Below are positions 8,212 through 17,539 of a DNA stretch of 64,000 nt, one piece after another. The notes under the pieces are model-generated. The model was not told the origin of the DNA and did no database searches. It saw nothing but the letters and a program-made list of their open reading frames with translations. How positions within the stretch are numbered: the stretch's first letter is position 1; the number at the start of each line of letters is the position of its first letter. The DNA comes from Burkholderiales bacterium. GTDB taxonomy: Bacteria; Pseudomonadota; Gammaproteobacteria; Burkholderiales; SG8-41. The stretch lies in contig JAIETP010000006.1 in the NCBI GenBank assembly GCA_019744975.1, forward strand, positions 81,563 through 145,562. The letters run 5' to 3'. The position numbers and the translations under genes were made by a program.

Positions 8212-11200
8212 ATGGAATCTTCCTCAGAAATTCCGGCCTCCTCCGGGGCACCCGGCTCGGCTTCAGTGTCCGTGGTTGTGCCCTGTTACCGGTGCAGCAA
8301 AACCATTCGTCGCGCGGTAACCTCCGTTGCAGCACAAACCTGCCGGCCCCTTGAAGTCATCCTGGTCGATGACGGCAGCGGTGACGACACACTGGAGACA
8401 CTGCTCGACATACAGCGGCAATACGGGGATGTCTGGATCAAAGTCATTCCGCTGAAGGTAAATGCCGGCGCCTCCGCTGCACGCAATGCGGGATGGGATA
8501 TTGCCAAGGGTGAAATGGTCGCCTTCCTGGATGCCGACGATGCCTGGCACCCGGAAAAAATCCGGATCCAGCATGAGTTCATGGCCACTCATCCGGAGTT
8601 CACTCTAACAGGCCACGGTCATCGCCAGCTTGATGAAGTGCCGACAGGGCACTCTCCTGCCGGACAAGTCACGCATGACGTTGTTTCGTACAACACCCTG
8701 CTCCTGTCCAACCGCTTCATCACCCCATCCGCAATGATCCGGCGCGATGTGCCCTTCCGTTTTCAAAGCACCAAACGCCACATGGAGGATTTTCACCTGT
8801 GGCTGACCGTTGCCGCGAACGGACACCGCATCGCAATTCTTGATGCCGAACTCGCCTACATCTTCAAGGCACCTTTTGGCGAACTCGGTTTGAGCGCTGA
8901 CATCGTTGCCATGGAAAAAGGCGAACTGGACTGCTATTGGAAACTGCACCAGGAGGGTCAACTCGGCATATTGCCGACACTGTCGCTTTCTGCATATTCC
9001 TGCACAAAATTCCTGCGCCGCATCGCCGTCTCCGTGCTACTGGGACGGCGGGCGGCAATGCCATGGCTGTTTCCGCTGGTTTATCTGGCGGTAACCCATT
9101 CGACGACAGCGCTGCTGATCATTGTCGGATTGTTGGGGCGCCCCGAAATCGCGACGGACATTGCGCTGATACAAGGCGCCACGCTCGCCACTTTTTATGC
9201 GCTGTCGGCCAACGCCCGGAACCTGATTCTGCGGCAATCATCCCCCCTGCTGGCCACCGAGGTACTTCTGGCCAGACTGCTGTTGCTGGCCCCGCTGATG
9301 GGGGCTTCACTGCTGCTTTCTCTCACCGGCACCACCGTGCCATGGTGGCTGGCCGCATGTATCGTCATCAGGCGCGGAGTCGAATGGATTAACGAGATCC
9401 ATCTTTGCGAAGCAGAACTTTCGCAAAAAACGCAGTTCGCCGTTTCATTCCTGCTGCTGCAGTGCATGCTCTTTTCCCTGGCGGCAGCGAGCCTGGCCTT
9501 CGATTGGCCGTTTGCGATGCCCGTCATGATGTTGTGGGCGATTCTGCCGCTGCTATTCAGCATCCGCTTTCTCGGGACTGCCTCTCACGCCACCCTTCAA
9601 TCCCTGAAACGCATTTTTGGGGTTCTCACATCCCATGTCGGATCTACGCTGATCATCGGTTTGCGCATCTACGCGCTCCGGATTCTTGTCGTGCTGATGG
9701 TGGCCAAGGACGTTGCGGGGGATTTGTTCACGGCCATGGCCATCGGCAGCTTTCTGGGTACGTTGTTTGCCAATGTATTCGGCCCCAGCATAGAACTGCA
9801 TCGGGAACGTGCGGGAAAAACCTACTACCCACCCGTCGTCAAGCTTGCGCTGGCAGGCAACCTTTTAACGGGCGCTTCTCTTCTCGCTGCGTTGTATTTT
9901 TTCCCGACCGCGTTCCCGTTGCTGGGAAAACCTGAATTCTTTTGGTTGTCGTGCGGGCTTTCCCTGATTGGTGGCGCGCTGATGGTCGCAGCGCAGGGAG
10001 TACGGTTGCGCCTGTTGCGCGCCAGCGACGGCCGCACGGTCTTCGGGCCGGATGTGATTATTCATATCACCATGCTCGGCACGGTACCGCTGGCCTATTA
10101 CCTGTTCGGGGCGCAAGGACTCGCCAGCCTTTATCTGGTCGATGCCCTGCTGTGTTACTTTTTTTACAAGAGTTCCGAAATCGGTTTGCATCAGAACCAG
10201 CTTGCGAGGCCATTCGTGTCATCCCTTTTCCCTGCCATACTTTCTTTTCTGCTCGTCTTCCCGCTATTTTTTCAGCTTTCCGGAAAAATTTACAACAGCA
10301 TTGATCCGGTCGTTGACTCCGGCGGTGTTCTGGCCAATTTGCCGCTGCCGATTTCGATCATCGCCTGCTTTATGGGCATTCTCCTGCTCGCACGTTACCG
10401 TCTTGCAACCCGGTCATTCGCCTTCATCCTGATTTTTTTCGCGGTCATGCTGCTGTCCGCGGCACTTACCACCAGCGATTCCCTTGAACGCGGCAAACTT
10501 CTACTGCTGATCCAGTTTCTGTTACCGGCATTCGGACTGGTTCTCGGTGAGATGGTTGAGGACGGCAATGCGGATCCTCTGTCTACAGAGAAGGGTTTCA
10601 TATGGGCGTGCGCGGCCATCATCCCTTTGCAGATACTCGCGTCCTGGATGCAGGGTCAGCTGAGCCTGTCTCATCACCTCGGACTGTTTTCGGTCTACCA
10701 GCACTGGCAATATGTGCCTGTTGTAGTCGTCTCCGCCACCCTGATCTCAGCGTCAGCACTCCGCACAACACCCGGCTACCGCCTGCTCTCCATGGCTTTG
10801 CCATTGGCGGGTTTGATTTATGCTCTCGCCGCGTTTTCGCTGCTCGCAAGCGCTCTGGCAATCGCCGGCATAACTGGCTTGGTATTTTTCCAGAAAAAAA
10901 GTCGCTTTATGATCTGGATGATTTCCAGCTTGACTATCGCTGGTTTGGCCGGATATATGCATCTTTTGCGCGGTGAGCCTGAATTCTCAAGCAAGTTCAT
11001 CTTGCCCTTGTCTCAGGAAAGTCTGCTTTCGCCTCCCTGTCTGAATGAATCCGCGCGGTTTGTTTCAAATATTGTGCGCCCTGTAGATTCGGATTGCCTT
11101 GCAAAAGGCGAGCCCCGTCACCGCCATGGCTATCTGATCGCACTGCCCAAGAAAAAAATCGACGGATCCACCATGCTGATCGTAGAGGGAACGATCGTAT

Positions 11201-11883
11201 CAGGCGGAGTTACTGTTGGCTTGGTGCAGGGGGGCAAGTGGGCACAGCAACAGAATTTTGACGCGCCAGGGCCTTTCAGAGCCGAATTAAGCCCGGGAGC
11301 GGGTGTATTTGAAGGTGTCCTGGCTAATTATTTGCCGGATACCGCTTTCACCGAAGTCCGTATCAAGCGCATGAGCTGGGTAAGCTCTTCTCCCATTAAC
11401 GGCGCAAAAAACAACGCCGAACCGACCGCCCAAACTTTACCGGACTGGGCCAATGAATATCTGCCCATCAATCTCCAGGAACGGATTGAAGACTGGATGC
11501 TGTTCGGCCGACCAATTTTTTCCAGTACTACCAGCTTCTTTTTTGGCCACCCTCCGATGGACCGCTCTGTTAGAACCAGCGCGCATAATTACTACATCGA
11601 CTTAGTCTACAACTTCGGAATAATCGCTTTGCTACCGATTGGCGCGCTCTTCGTATACACCACCAGACTGCTGTGGCAAAGACGGAAAGATCTGTTTGAA
11701 TCGCAACGGTTGCTGTGGCTGGCCATCCTGGTCGCGTTTTTTATCATCATAGACAGCAACTTCAAGGTTACGCTGCGCCAGCCCTATCCCGGAATTTTCG
11801 CCTTTTTTCTCTGGGGATTATTACTGGCACGTTTGCGAATCCCCGGTACCGAGCGCCCTATCAACAGCAGCGGCAACCGCTAA
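8212..11883 (+). CDS. GT2 glycosyltransferase - Wzx-like - Wzy/O-antigen-ligase-like fusion protein
   Basis: This 1223-residue single frame has three parts. Residues ~17-240 are a GT2 domain (VSVVVPCYRC, LVDDGSGDDT, AFLDADDAWHPEK). Residues ~285-690 hold many membrane helices with the pattern of an oligosaccharide flippase. Residues ~705-1210 are a polytopic O-antigen ligase/polymerase-like region ending in SAHNYYIDLVYNFGIIALLP, with His1125-Asn1126 in the usual Wzy_C/WaaL position. Residues ~921-1057 form a hydrophilic, Gly/Val-rich, beta-like stretch in the large predicted periplasmic loop. The ATG at 8212 is preferred; a TTG at 8182 would add 10 residues. No stop or frame change separates the parts. 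The combination could couple sugar addition, export and polymerisation, which is inference. Confidence 0.85.
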   Translation: MESSSEIPASSGAPGSASVSVVVPCYRCSKTIRRAVTSVAAQTCRPLEVILVDDGSGDDTLETLLDIQRQYGDVWIKVIPLKVNAGASAARNAGWDIAKGEMVAFLDADDAWHPEKIRIQHEFMATHPEFTLTGHGHRQLDEVPTGHSPAGQVTHDVVSYNTLLLSNRFITPSAMIRRDVPFRFQSTKRHMEDFHLWLTVAANGHRIAILDAELAYIFKAPFGELGLSADIVAMEKGELDCYWKLHQEGQLGILPTLSLSAYSCTKFLRRIAVSVLLGRRAAMPWLFPLVYLAVTHSTTALLIIVGLLGRPEIATDIALIQGATLATFYALSANARNLILRQSSPLLATEVLLARLLLLAPLMGASLLLSLTGTTVPWWLAACIVIRRGVEWINEIHLCEAELSQKTQFAVSFLLLQCMLFSLAAASLAFDWPFAMPVMMLWAILPLLFSIRFLGTASHATLQSLKRIFGVLTSHVGSTLIIGLRIYALRILVVLMVAKDVAGDLFTAMAIGSFLGTLFANVFGPSIELHRERAGKTYYPPVVKLALAGNLLTGASLLAALYFFPTAFPLLGKPEFFWLSCGLSLIGGALMVAAQGVRLRLLRASDGRTVFGPDVIIHITMLGTVPLAYYLFGAQGLASLYLVDALLCYFFYKSSEIGLHQNQLARPFVSSLFPAILSFLLVFPLFFQLSGKIYNSIDPVVDSGGVLANLPLPISIIACFMGILLLARYRLATRSFAFILIFFAVMLLSAALTTSDSLERGKLLLLIQFLLPAFGLVLGEMVEDGNADPLSTEKGFIWACAAIIPLQILASWMQGQLSLSHHLGLFSVYQHWQYVPVVVVSATLISASALRTTPGYRLLSMALPLAGLIYALAAFSLLASALAIAGITGLVFFQKKSRFMIWMISSLTIAGLAGYMHLLRGEPEFSSKFILPLSQESLLSPPCLNESARFVSNIVRPVDSDCLAKGEPRHRHGYLIALPKKKIDGSTMLIVEGTIVSGGVTVGLVQGGKWAQQQNFDAPGPFRAELSPGAGVFEGVLANYLPDTAFTEVRIKRMSWVSSSPINGAKNNAEPTAQTLPDWANEYLPINLQERIEDWMLFGRPIFSSTTSFFFGHPPMDRSVRTSAHNYYIDLVYNFGIIALLPIGALFVYTTRLLWQRRKDLFESQRLLWLAILVAFFIIIDSNFKVTLRQPYPGIFAFFLWGLLLARLRIPGTERPINSSGNR

Positions 11884-11888
11884 CTACC

Positions 11889-12680
11889 ATGCCTGTTGCC
11901 TTGAACCCTCACGAGCCTGTCACTTTGTCCGTGGTAAGCCACGGGCAGGGCCATTTGATCGATACCCTGTTCCGGGACCTGAGAGCACATTGCGGATCGG
12001 GCATTGAGGTGACGCTGACACTGAATCTGCCTGAAACGCTCCCCTTCGATCCAGCGGCGATGCCGTTCAAGGTCAGGGTAATCCGCAACCCGCAGCCCAA
12101 GGGTTTCGGCGACAACCATAATGCTGCGTTTGCGTCGGGCTGCTCCGGGTATTTCTGTGTGATCAACCCCGATATTCAACTGACGGGAAATCCGTTTCCG
12201 GTTCTGATCAAAGCGCTGAATGATCCACAGGTCGGCGTCGCCGCCCCACTCATCCTCGATTCACAGCATAGGGTTGCCGACAGCGCGCGGAAGTTTCCAA
12301 CCGTCCTTTCGATTCTGGGCAAGGTTTTTCATAAAAAAACCACACCCGATTATGTGATTGCCGGTGATGTTTTATATCCGGACTGGGTTGCCGGGATGTT
12401 CATGCTGTTTCGTCGTGAAGTTTTTGCCGAGCTTCGCGGATTCGATAAAAACTATTTCCTGTATTACGAAGATGTTGATCTTTGCGCGCGTCTCCGGCTT
12501 GCGGGATATGTCACCGCACTGTGCCCGGACGTATCCGCTATTCACGATGCCCAGCGGGCGAGCCATCGCAGTTTCCGTTACCTCAAGTGGCACCTGAGCA
12601 GCCTATTGCGATTCTTTATTCTGTCCGCCCTCCGGAAAATCAGTCCTGCCAAACCAAAAACCCGGCCCCGTGACCAATAA
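11889..12680 (+). CDS. Glycosyltransferase family 2 (rhamnosyltransferase-like)
   Basis: The protein has 263 residues. Markers are TLSVVSHGQGHLIDTLFRDL at the N terminus, VINPDIQLTGNP as the metal-binding acidic segment, and WVAGMFMLFRREVF with LYYEDVDLCARLRLAGY (about residue 190), the signature of GT2 rhamnosyltransferase-type enzymes. The ATG at 11889 is 5 bases after the fusion-protein stop; an upstream in-frame extension falls inside that gene. It is a cytoplasmic enzyme of the same operon. Donor and acceptor are unknown. Confidence 0.85.
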   Translation: MPVALNPHEPVTLSVVSHGQGHLIDTLFRDLRAHCGSGIEVTLTLNLPETLPFDPAAMPFKVRVIRNPQPKGFGDNHNAAFASGCSGYFCVINPDIQLTGNPFPVLIKALNDPQVGVAAPLILDSQHRVADSARKFPTVLSILGKVFHKKTTPDYVIAGDVLYPDWVAGMFMLFRREVFAELRGFDKNYFLYYEDVDLCARLRLAGYVTALCPDVSAIHDAQRASHRSFRYLKWHLSSLLRFFILSALRKISPAKPKTRPRDQ

Positions 12681-12730
12681 AAAATCTTTGCAATCACAAC
12701 AAATCTGGATGCCGATACACTGAAAAACGC

Positions 12731-13777
12731 ATGCACCCGAGACTAAAAACCAATAATTTCGACTTGCTCCGGTTCCTGTTCGCCGGAAGCGTATTTCTGG
12801 TTCATGCTCATGTACTGTCGGGGCATGCCGACCTGCAGGCTTTAAGCGCGATTTTGTCCTCTGAAGTTGCCGTCCGGGGATTTTTCGTCGTCAGCGGCAT
12901 TCTGGTGTTCATGAGCTTCGAGAATTCCCGAAGCCTCCGGTCTTACGCAGAGAAACGTTTGCGCCGGATTTACCCGGCCTATTTTGCCGCGGTCATGCTT
13001 GGCGCGGTGTTTCTGGTAATACTGAGCACTGCGGCGCCTTCAGACTATTTTTCCCTGGAATGGATCAAATATGTCCTGGCAAACCTGGTTTTTCTCAATT
13101 TTATCCACCCCACCTTGCCCGGCGTTTTTCCCGACAACATATTCCGCGAGGTCAACGGCGCGTTGTGGACGCTCAAGATTGAAGTCATGTTCTATGCAGT
13201 GATCCCGCTGATCGTACTCGCCTGCCGCCGCTTTGGACGCCTGTGGATACTCGCCATCATCTACGCCGCCTCGGTTCTCTACACTTACATCCTTACAGGG
13301 CTTGCAGAAACCACCGGCTCACCGATGTATGTCGTGCTGGCAAGGCAGCTTCCCGGACAACTCTCTTATTTCGTTTCGGGGGCGCTGATTTATTACTATC
13401 TGGATGTTTTTGAAAAACATCTTTTCAAGTTTTTGATTCCTGCTGCCTGCGTATTGATCGCTCACAAGTTTTATCCCCTGCCTGCGCTGGAGCCTTTGGC
13501 ATTGGCAACTGTGGTCGCGTTTTTCGGGTTTTTCCTTTATGCAGGCAATTTCGGCAAACACGGGGATTTTTCCTACGGTATCTACATTCTTCATTTCCCC
13601 ATTCTTCAAGTCATGGTACATGCGGGATTTTTTGAGCGGTCCCCGTATTTTGCCCTCGCCGTGGCCTGTGTTCTGGTTCTGGGGGCAGCGGTGCTGATGT
13701 GGACTTTCGTGGAAAAACGGTTTTTGCTGAGATCATCCCACTACATCACCACCGAACGCGATGCCGCCAAACAATAG
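12731..13777 (+). CDS. Acyltransferase family 3 (OafA/ExoZ-like)
   Basis: The protein has 348 residues and about 10 membrane helices. LLRFLFAGSVFLVHAHVLSG places the catalytic-type His in the first helix, and FVVSGILVFMSF, EKRLRRIYPAYF and LWTLKIEVMFY are diagnostic for acyltransferase family 3. Family members move an acetyl or succinyl group onto sugars during export. The last 17 bases overlap the next gene. The 50 bases before the start hold no clear promoter. Confidence 0.88.
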   Translation: MHPRLKTNNFDLLRFLFAGSVFLVHAHVLSGHADLQALSAILSSEVAVRGFFVVSGILVFMSFENSRSLRSYAEKRLRRIYPAYFAAVMLGAVFLVILSTAAPSDYFSLEWIKYVLANLVFLNFIHPTLPGVFPDNIFREVNGALWTLKIEVMFYAVIPLIVLACRRFGRLWILAIIYAASVLYTYILTGLAETTGSPMYVVLARQLPGQLSYFVSGALIYYYLDVFEKHLFKFLIPAACVLIAHKFYPLPALEPLALATVVAFFGFFLYAGNFGKHGDFSYGIYILHFPILQVMVHAGFFERSPYFALAVACVLVLGAAVLMWTFVEKRFLLRSSHYITTERDAAKQ

Positions 13778-14726
13778 CCGCATCCTGGTCACCGGGGCCA
13801 CCGGCTTTGTCGGCCAGGCTTTGCTGGCGCGCCTGAAGGACTCCGAACGTCCTGTTCGCGCGGCACTGCGTTCGCCAACGTCTATTTGTGCTGCCGGCGA
13901 GAATGCCGTAGTCGGCCATATCGGCCCGGACACCGACTGGCGGCAGGCGCTGCAAAACGTCGACAGTGTTGTGCATCTGGCGGCACGCACGCATGTGCTG
14001 GATGACAGCCATGCCGACCCGCTGGCCGCATACCGGGACATCAATGTGCTGGGTTCGGTCCGTCTGGCGCAGCAAGCTGCTGCGGCAGGTGTGCGCCGCC
14101 TGGTATTCCTGAGTTCGGTCAAGGTCAATGGCGAAGGCACTGCCTTAAGCCCGTTTACCGAAACCGACGTGCCGGCACCACTTGACGCCTACGGCATCAC
14201 AAAATTGGAAGCGGAAATCGCCCTGCGACGCATCGGTGTCGAAACAGGATTGGAGATCGTCATTCTGCGCCCGCCTTTGGTTTACGGGCCCGGCGTCAAA
14301 GGCAATCTCTTGCGGCTACTGGATCTGATCGATCGTGGAATACCTTTGCCACTGGCATCGATCCGGAATCAGCGCAGCCTGGTCAATGTCGACAATCTGG
14401 CAGATGCCATCGCGTGCTGCGTTGATGCGCCTGCCGCGGCAGGAGCAACCTACATGGTCAGTGACGGGGAAGACGTCTCCACGCCGGGTCTGGTCGGCAA
14501 ACTTGCCGCAGCCATGGGCCGCTCGCCGCGGCTGCTGCCATGCCCTCCTGCCCTGCTCACTTTCGGCGCCGCCATGCTGGGAAAACACGCCTTGGCTTTG
14601 CGCCTGACCGGATCACTGGTCGTCGACAGTTCACGCATCCGCCAGGATCTCAGTTGGCAACCACGAAGCTCGCTGGATCAAGGACTTAAGGCGATGGTGC
14701 GATGGTATCATCGCGACAAATTCTGA
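13761..14726 (+). CDS. NAD-dependent epimerase/dehydratase (WbpV-like SDR)
   Basis: The 321-residue extended SDR has the Rossmann motif VTGATGFVG (residues 10-18) and the active-site pair Tyr144/Lys148 in YGITK. It contains LRPPLVYGPGVKGN, common in UDP-sugar epimerases and in the WbpV/WbmF group that makes UDP-QuiNAc or related 6-deoxy sugars. Next to the WbpL- and WbpM-like genes, reduction of the 4-keto sugar made by WbpM is the most likely job, but plain 4-epimerisation is possible. Confidence 0.8.
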   Translation: MPPNNSRILVTGATGFVGQALLARLKDSERPVRAALRSPTSICAAGENAVVGHIGPDTDWRQALQNVDSVVHLAARTHVLDDSHADPLAAYRDINVLGSVRLAQQAAAAGVRRLVFLSSVKVNGEGTALSPFTETDVPAPLDAYGITKLEAEIALRRIGVETGLEIVILRPPLVYGPGVKGNLLRLLDLIDRGIPLPLASIRNQRSLVNVDNLADAIACCVDAPAAAGATYMVSDGEDVSTPGLVGKLAAAMGRSPRLLPCPPALLTFGAAMLGKHALALRLTGSLVVDSSRIRQDLSWQPRSSLDQGLKAMVRWYHRDKF

Positions 14727-14751
14727 AAACATTCCCGGACTCACGACTATC

Positions 14752-15735
14752 GTGTGGCTCGCCATCTCCACCGTCCTGACTGCGTTTTTTGTTGCCGTGC
14801 TGAGCGTTGGCTGGCTGGCACACAGCCGTGCTGCGCGGCTGGCTCTCGACCAACCCAACGCCCGGTCACTTCATACCTCCCCGGTCCCCCGTACTGGCGG
14901 TATCGGTCTTCTGCTCGGGGTGGCCGCAGGCTGGACCTGGATTGCCCCGCATCTGCCGTGGTTATTCTGGGCCGCCCTGCTGCTGCTAATTGGGGTGTCG
15001 CTGCTGGATGATCTGCGCGGACTGTCCGCCGCCGTACGCCTGGCCACACACCTGTTTGCGGCAATGCTGATGGCATCGGCATTGCCCGCCCTGCATGAAT
15101 CCTTGCTGTTGTTTGCAGTGGCGGTGCTGGCCATCGGATGGATGTGCAATCTCTACAATTTCATGGATGGATCCGACGGGCTGGCCGGCGGCATGGCGGT
15201 ATCCGGATTCCTGGTTTACGCCGTGGCTGCATGGCTCTCCGGGAGCGTCCAGTTTGCATTGCTGAATCTGGCAGTGGCCGCAGCCGCCACCGGATTCCTG
15301 GTGCACAACTTTCATCCGGCACGCATCTTTCTAGGTGATGCCGGTGCCGTGCCGCTGGGTTTTCTGGCCGCGTCTTTTGGCATTGTCGGCTGGCTGCAAC
15401 ACGATTGGACCTGGTGGTTTCCGCTGCTGGTGTTTTCGCCGTTTATTGTGGATGCGAGCGTGACCCTGGCGCGACGGCAGCTGTCGGGCGCCCGTGTCTG
15501 GGAAGCCCACCGCGATCATTATTACCAGCGACTGGTGCAACTGGGACTGGGCCATCGCGGCACTGCGTTCGCAGAATATGCACTGATGGCAACAAGCGGG
15601 ATAGCCGCACTGTGGGCTGTTTCTCTTGGCGAGCACCTGCGACTGGCCGTAATCGCCACCACTTGCGTTCTGTATGCCGGATTGATCTTGGTGATTGAGC
15701 GCCGATGGCGCGAATGGCAACGCCTGCATGCCTAA
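14752..15735 (+). CDS. Initiating sugar-phosphate transferase, MraY/WecA/WbpL family
   Basis: The 327-residue polytopic protein starts at a GTG. Family motifs are in order: LDQPNARSLHTSPVPRTGG, LLDDLRGLSAAVRLATHL, NLYNFMDGSDGLAGG (Asp-rich, metal and carrier binding), HNFHPARIFLGDAGAVPLGF and the cytoplasmic His motif AHRDHYYQR. Enzymes of this family transfer a HexNAc-1-phosphate or QuiNAc/FucNAc-1-phosphate to undecaprenyl phosphate and start repeat-unit assembly. It overlaps the following gene by 8 bases, and the WbpV-WbpL-WbpM order is well known from O-antigen loci. Confidence 0.9.
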   Translation: MWLAISTVLTAFFVAVLSVGWLAHSRAARLALDQPNARSLHTSPVPRTGGIGLLLGVAAGWTWIAPHLPWLFWAALLLLIGVSLLDDLRGLSAAVRLATHLFAAMLMASALPALHESLLLFAVAVLAIGWMCNLYNFMDGSDGLAGGMAVSGFLVYAVAAWLSGSVQFALLNLAVAAAATGFLVHNFHPARIFLGDAGAVPLGFLAASFGIVGWLQHDWTWWFPLLVFSPFIVDASVTLARRQLSGARVWEAHRDHYYQRLVQLGLGHRGTAFAEYALMATSGIAALWAVSLGEHLRLAVIATTCVLYAGLILVIERRWREWQRLHA

Positions 15736-17539
15736 CTATCGCATCGTGCTCGCCGTCGCCCACGATCTTCTTGCAGCCGCTGCCGCGTGGCTGATTGCGT
15801 ACTGGCTGCGATTCAACCTGGAGCTTCCAGAGCTTTATAACGAGCAATCTCTGAAATCGGTGCTCTGGGTGGTGCCCTTGTACGGGGCCATGTTCCTGTT
15901 TTCAGGCCTGTATCGCGGCATCTGGCGTTTTGCCAGTCTGCCAGACCTGCAGCGCATTATTGTTTCTGTGACGCTGGGTGCGTTGGCCGTGCCCGCCATG
16001 CTGTTCATGCTGCAATTGTCCGTGCCACGCTCGGTACTGGTAGTGAGCCCGGTTTTGCTGGTCATGTTCATGGGCGGCAGCAGGCTGGCATACCGGGGTT
16101 GGAAAGAGCGCCGCTTCGGCGCATTGATCCAGGGACAGCGGGAGCCGGTGATTGTCCTAGGAGCCACGGAAGCGGCGGCAGCCCTGATCAAGGATCTGGT
16201 ACGCAGCCCGCAATGGCAAGTCATGGGCGTATTCGACAACGACCGGGCGAACCATGGCCGCCAGATACACGGGACCACAGTTCACGGGGCGATCAGTGAT
16301 CTGCCGAAACGGCTGCCACGCCTGAATGTCCGATACGCCATTATCGCCATGCCCGAGGCCAATCACAGCGCACGACGGCAAGCCGTCGAGGTTGCGCGCA
16401 CATCCGGGCTGCAGGTGCTGACGGTACCTTCTTTCGACGACCTGATGAGCGGCCGTGTTACTGTTTCGCAGATTCGTAATGTCGAACTCGATGACCTGCT
16501 GGGCAGGGATCCGATCCGGCTCGACACCACCAAACTGCAGGATTGGCTGGGCAATCACGTTGTAATGGTTTCCGGTGCCGGCGGCTCGATTGGTTCAGAA
16601 CTTTGTCGGCAAATCGCCCGGTACCAGCCGCAGCGCATCGTCCTTTTTGAAAACAACGAGTTTTCACTTTATGCGATGGAGCAGGAATTTGCAGGACGGT
16701 TTCCGGACGTTCCGATCAGCCTGGTAATCGGGGATGTCAAAGACCGCCGCCGGGTGGAACAGGTCCTATCGACACTAAAACCCACTGTTATTTTTCACGC
16801 GGCCGCTTACAAACATGTCCCTTTGATGGAAAGCGAAAACGCATGGCAAGCCGTCATCAACAATGTGGGCGGAACCCGCGTACTCGCTGAAACTGCGCAA
16901 GCCCATCACGTTGAAAAATTCGTGCTGATTTCCACCGACAAAGCGGTCAACCCCACCAATGTGATGGGCGCCACCAAACGCATGGCAGAGCTGGTCTGCC
17001 AGTCGCTGCAGCAGCGTGGCGGCACGCGCTTTGTCATCGTGCGTTTCGGCAATGTGCTCGGCTCCACCGGCAGCGTGATCCCGAAATTTCGCGAGCAGAT
17101 CGCCGCTGGCGGCCCGGTCACGGTCACCCACCCGGAAATCACCCGCTTTTTCATGTCGATTCCGGAAGCGGTACAGCTGGTGATGCAGGCCGGGCTGATG
17201 GGCGGCAACGGCGAGATTTTTGTGCTCGACATGGGTGAGCCGGTAAAAATTGCCGATCTCGCACGCGACATGATCCGGCTGTCCGGATTCGATGAAAAAG
17301 ACATCAAGGTCGTTTACACCGGACTGCGCCCCGGCGAAAAACTCTACGAGGAATTGCTCGCCGCGGATGAAAATTCGCTGCCGACGCCGCACCCGAAACT
17401 GCGTATCGCCAAGGCGCGTCCGGCGCCGGCAGAATTACTCGATCAGCTCACCCCGTGGTTCGCGCGCACTGCGCTGCCCGATGACGCAACCGTGCGCAAA
17501 GAACTGCAACAGTGGGTGCCGGAGTACTATCCACAATGA
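15728..17539 (+). CDS. UDP-HexNAc 4,6-dehydratase, WbpM-like, membrane anchored
   Basis: The protein has 603 residues: four N-terminal membrane helices (to about residue 120), a CoA-binding-like Rossmann domain, then the catalytic SDR domain with GAGGSIGSELC (about 284-294) and STDKAVNPTNVMGATKR. In that last motif Met413-x3-Lys417 replaces the usual Tyr-x3-Lys, as in WbpM/FlaA1-type dehydratases. It should convert UDP-GlcNAc to the 4-keto-6-deoxy intermediate for QuiNAc or FucNAc. The ATG at 15728 overlaps the WbpL-like gene, and the TGA overlaps the next ATG (ATGA). Confidence 0.92.
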   Translation: MPNYRIVLAVAHDLLAAAAAWLIAYWLRFNLELPELYNEQSLKSVLWVVPLYGAMFLFSGLYRGIWRFASLPDLQRIIVSVTLGALAVPAMLFMLQLSVPRSVLVVSPVLLVMFMGGSRLAYRGWKERRFGALIQGQREPVIVLGATEAAAALIKDLVRSPQWQVMGVFDNDRANHGRQIHGTTVHGAISDLPKRLPRLNVRYAIIAMPEANHSARRQAVEVARTSGLQVLTVPSFDDLMSGRVTVSQIRNVELDDLLGRDPIRLDTTKLQDWLGNHVVMVSGAGGSIGSELCRQIARYQPQRIVLFENNEFSLYAMEQEFAGRFPDVPISLVIGDVKDRRRVEQVLSTLKPTVIFHAAAYKHVPLMESENAWQAVINNVGGTRVLAETAQAHHVEKFVLISTDKAVNPTNVMGATKRMAELVCQSLQQRGGTRFVIVRFGNVLGSTGSVIPKFREQIAAGGPVTVTHPEITRFFMSIPEAVQLVMQAGLMGGNGEIFVLDMGEPVKIADLARDMIRLSGFDEKDIKVVYTGLRPGEKLYEELLAADENSLPTPHPKLRIAKARPAPAELLDQLTPWFARTALPDDATVRKELQQWVPEYYPQ

